From positions 92,825 through 156,824 of the forward strand of contig QVRM01001062.1 of assembly GCA_003439945.1 (NCBI GenBank): a stretch of DNA of 64,000 nucleotides, given 5' to 3'. Positions within the stretch are counted from its first letter, which is position 1. Each line of letters opens with the position of its first letter. The notes below the pieces were generated by a model, which saw only the letters and a list, made by a program, of their open reading frames with translations, was not told where the DNA came from and searched no databases. This document shows, one piece after another, positions 62,537 through 64,000 of this stretch. Source of the DNA: Dermanyssus gallinae (Eukaryota > Arthropoda > Arachnida > Mesostigmata > Dermanyssidae). Position numbers and translations under genes: made by a program.

Positions 62537-64000
62537 AGCAGTAATTATACCGAATGAATTTGCACACAAGTACACACAAAAACAGGTATACGCCAACACA
62601 ACATAATACGCCCCTATATTATATATATATATACACACACATAAATAGGTTTTGTGTATATATATGTTGACTTGAATGAAGATCACGATAAGTCAGAACA
62701 AATAAAAGACTGAGCACAAAGAGGAAAAGGAGGTCGCAAAGATGAGAGACGAAGGCCAACCGCGATAGTGGAAGAAGGCCGGAAGAACTCAGCTCTGTCA
62801 TTGCGTTTGCCCCCGCTCTGCTCGGCATGAAGATGACGGGTAGACTCGAATCAAACGACCTTTATACGACATTAAATCGGAACTCATCGATCTACCACTA
62901 AGATAATCTAATAATAGTTATAGGCATTGGAACGGGACATTTCAACACTAATAAAAATAGGCCATGTATAATGCGTACGTTTGAATATATATATATATAT
63001 TATATATATATATATATATATAATATAATATGAAAAATCACCAAACAAACACACAGTGAAAACCTGAGATAAAGCAAGCATAAACTTTGGCATGCTTTTT
63101 GTCTCCCTCTTTGTGAATGAACGCGACACTCTTATCGCCGACGAAAAACGCGACGTCGACCTTGGCAATGGCGACGGAGCTCAAGAAACCTAGCTTTTTT
63201 TAGGCGCCCGATGGAATGAACGACCCTTGAATGGCGGGTACATCTTGAAATTAACCGTTGTAATCGCTGGTCGCGAAATAATAAAAATCCAGCTACATAA
63301 CCGCTTCAAAGACAACAAAACAGCGCGTCTAAAACAGATAATGAACTTGTCAGCCATTACAACAAACAACAAGTGGGATAGCGGCTAGTCAACAATGAGG
63401 AATGCGCACAAGCTTTCATGTCCACATGCACGCATCCTCATCAAACGGAGGATGAATCGTCTCGACTGCTTCTGTCGGTGCTGTTGTGCTTCATTGACGC
63501 TGTGAAAGTTGTTAGTCTGTTTAAGACGTTGGTCGTTCTTAAGACGCGTGTATTCATTTTAGTGCGTCTACGGCCGGGATGGGCTAAAAATGACGCACTT
63601 AACCATCTGCCGAAAACACGCCGAATCGTCAAGAGTGCTGCTCTCGACAAGACGGCGGTCTCATCTGCGTTCATCAACTATCACTACTTGAAAGCGACCC
63701 GTAGGCGATAATCTAGCGCTATAATGATGTTGACTTGGCTGTTGTAGTGTCACTGCCCCAGTGCGACCAGTTCAGTCAATCCGAACAGGCCAAGCAGTGA
63801 AATATATAGCGATAAGTTAATTAAAGACTTATTAATAGTCCAATATATTCATAGTATAAAGGGAGGATGGGGAGGGTTCACCTATGGTAATGCACTGACT
63901 CTTTTAACTGAGACATCTGCGCACCCCGTTTTTTTGTGAGATAATGGCCAATATAGATTCCATTCTGGCATTCATTTGTCTAAATTGCAAACCAAGCCTT
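60440..64000. other. Intergenic, no gene recognised
   Basis: TA tracts lie at about 60436-60460, 62505-62532 and 62985-63025. On the minus strand at 63045-63190 a frame reading VAIAKVDVAFFVGDKSVAFI, HKEGDKKHAKVYACF has exon-like composition, but no family is recognised and the splice sites are unclear. The rest holds only short chance frames. Confidence 0.4.

Overview
The window is nuclear DNA of a eukaryote: genes are split by GT-AG introns, much of the sequence is retroelement and transposon debris, and there are many long (TA)n tracts. Gene content (exocyst, copper transporter, serpin) and the mix of R1-like, CR1/Jockey-like, endonuclease-type LINEs and mariner copies suggest an arthropod. 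A chelicerate such as a mite or tick is my guess from overall style only, not something a marker in the window proves.

Layout. 1-6 kb: intergenic, with a LINE scrap, a tRNA-like SINE, TA repeats and a near-perfect palindrome. 6.66-19.52 kb (+): a complete 19-exon gene for the exocyst subunit Sec8/EXOC4. Its introns hold LINE and mariner relics, a decayed inverted copy of its own 5' region and a pair of duplicated 105-bp blocks. Exon 13 reads through only if one or two single-base errors are allowed. 19.9-32.7 kb: a dense retroelement yard. It contains an R1-like element, two copies of an RT element with a PD-(D/E)XK-like nuclease end, a CR1/Jockey-like LINE with endonuclease and RT parts, SINEs, and a broken serpin copy split by two later insertions, one of them with an 11-bp target-site duplication. 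33.2-35.1 kb (+): an intact, intronless serpin gene, the parent of that broken copy. 35.2-40 kb: a CR1/Jockey-like LINE, an R1-like tail, a GC-rich structured island and a near-complete mariner with terminal inverted repeats. 41.7-46.2 kb (-): a four-exon gene for a Ctr1/SLC31A high-affinity copper transporter, assembled here from short exons that are easy to miss. 46.7-64 kb: SINEs, an R1-like tail, a mariner relic, microsatellites and long stretches where I see no gene.

The three host genes have unrelated jobs: vesicle tethering at the plasma membrane (EXOC4), copper uptake (Ctr1) and protease inhibition (serpin). I see no operon-like or pathway link between them and no novel defence or mobile system. 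The most informative items are structural: the inverted promoter/exon duplication inside EXOC4, the exon-13 frame break, the dated insertion history of the serpin copy, the long palindrome around a TA tract, and the GC-rich hairpin island.
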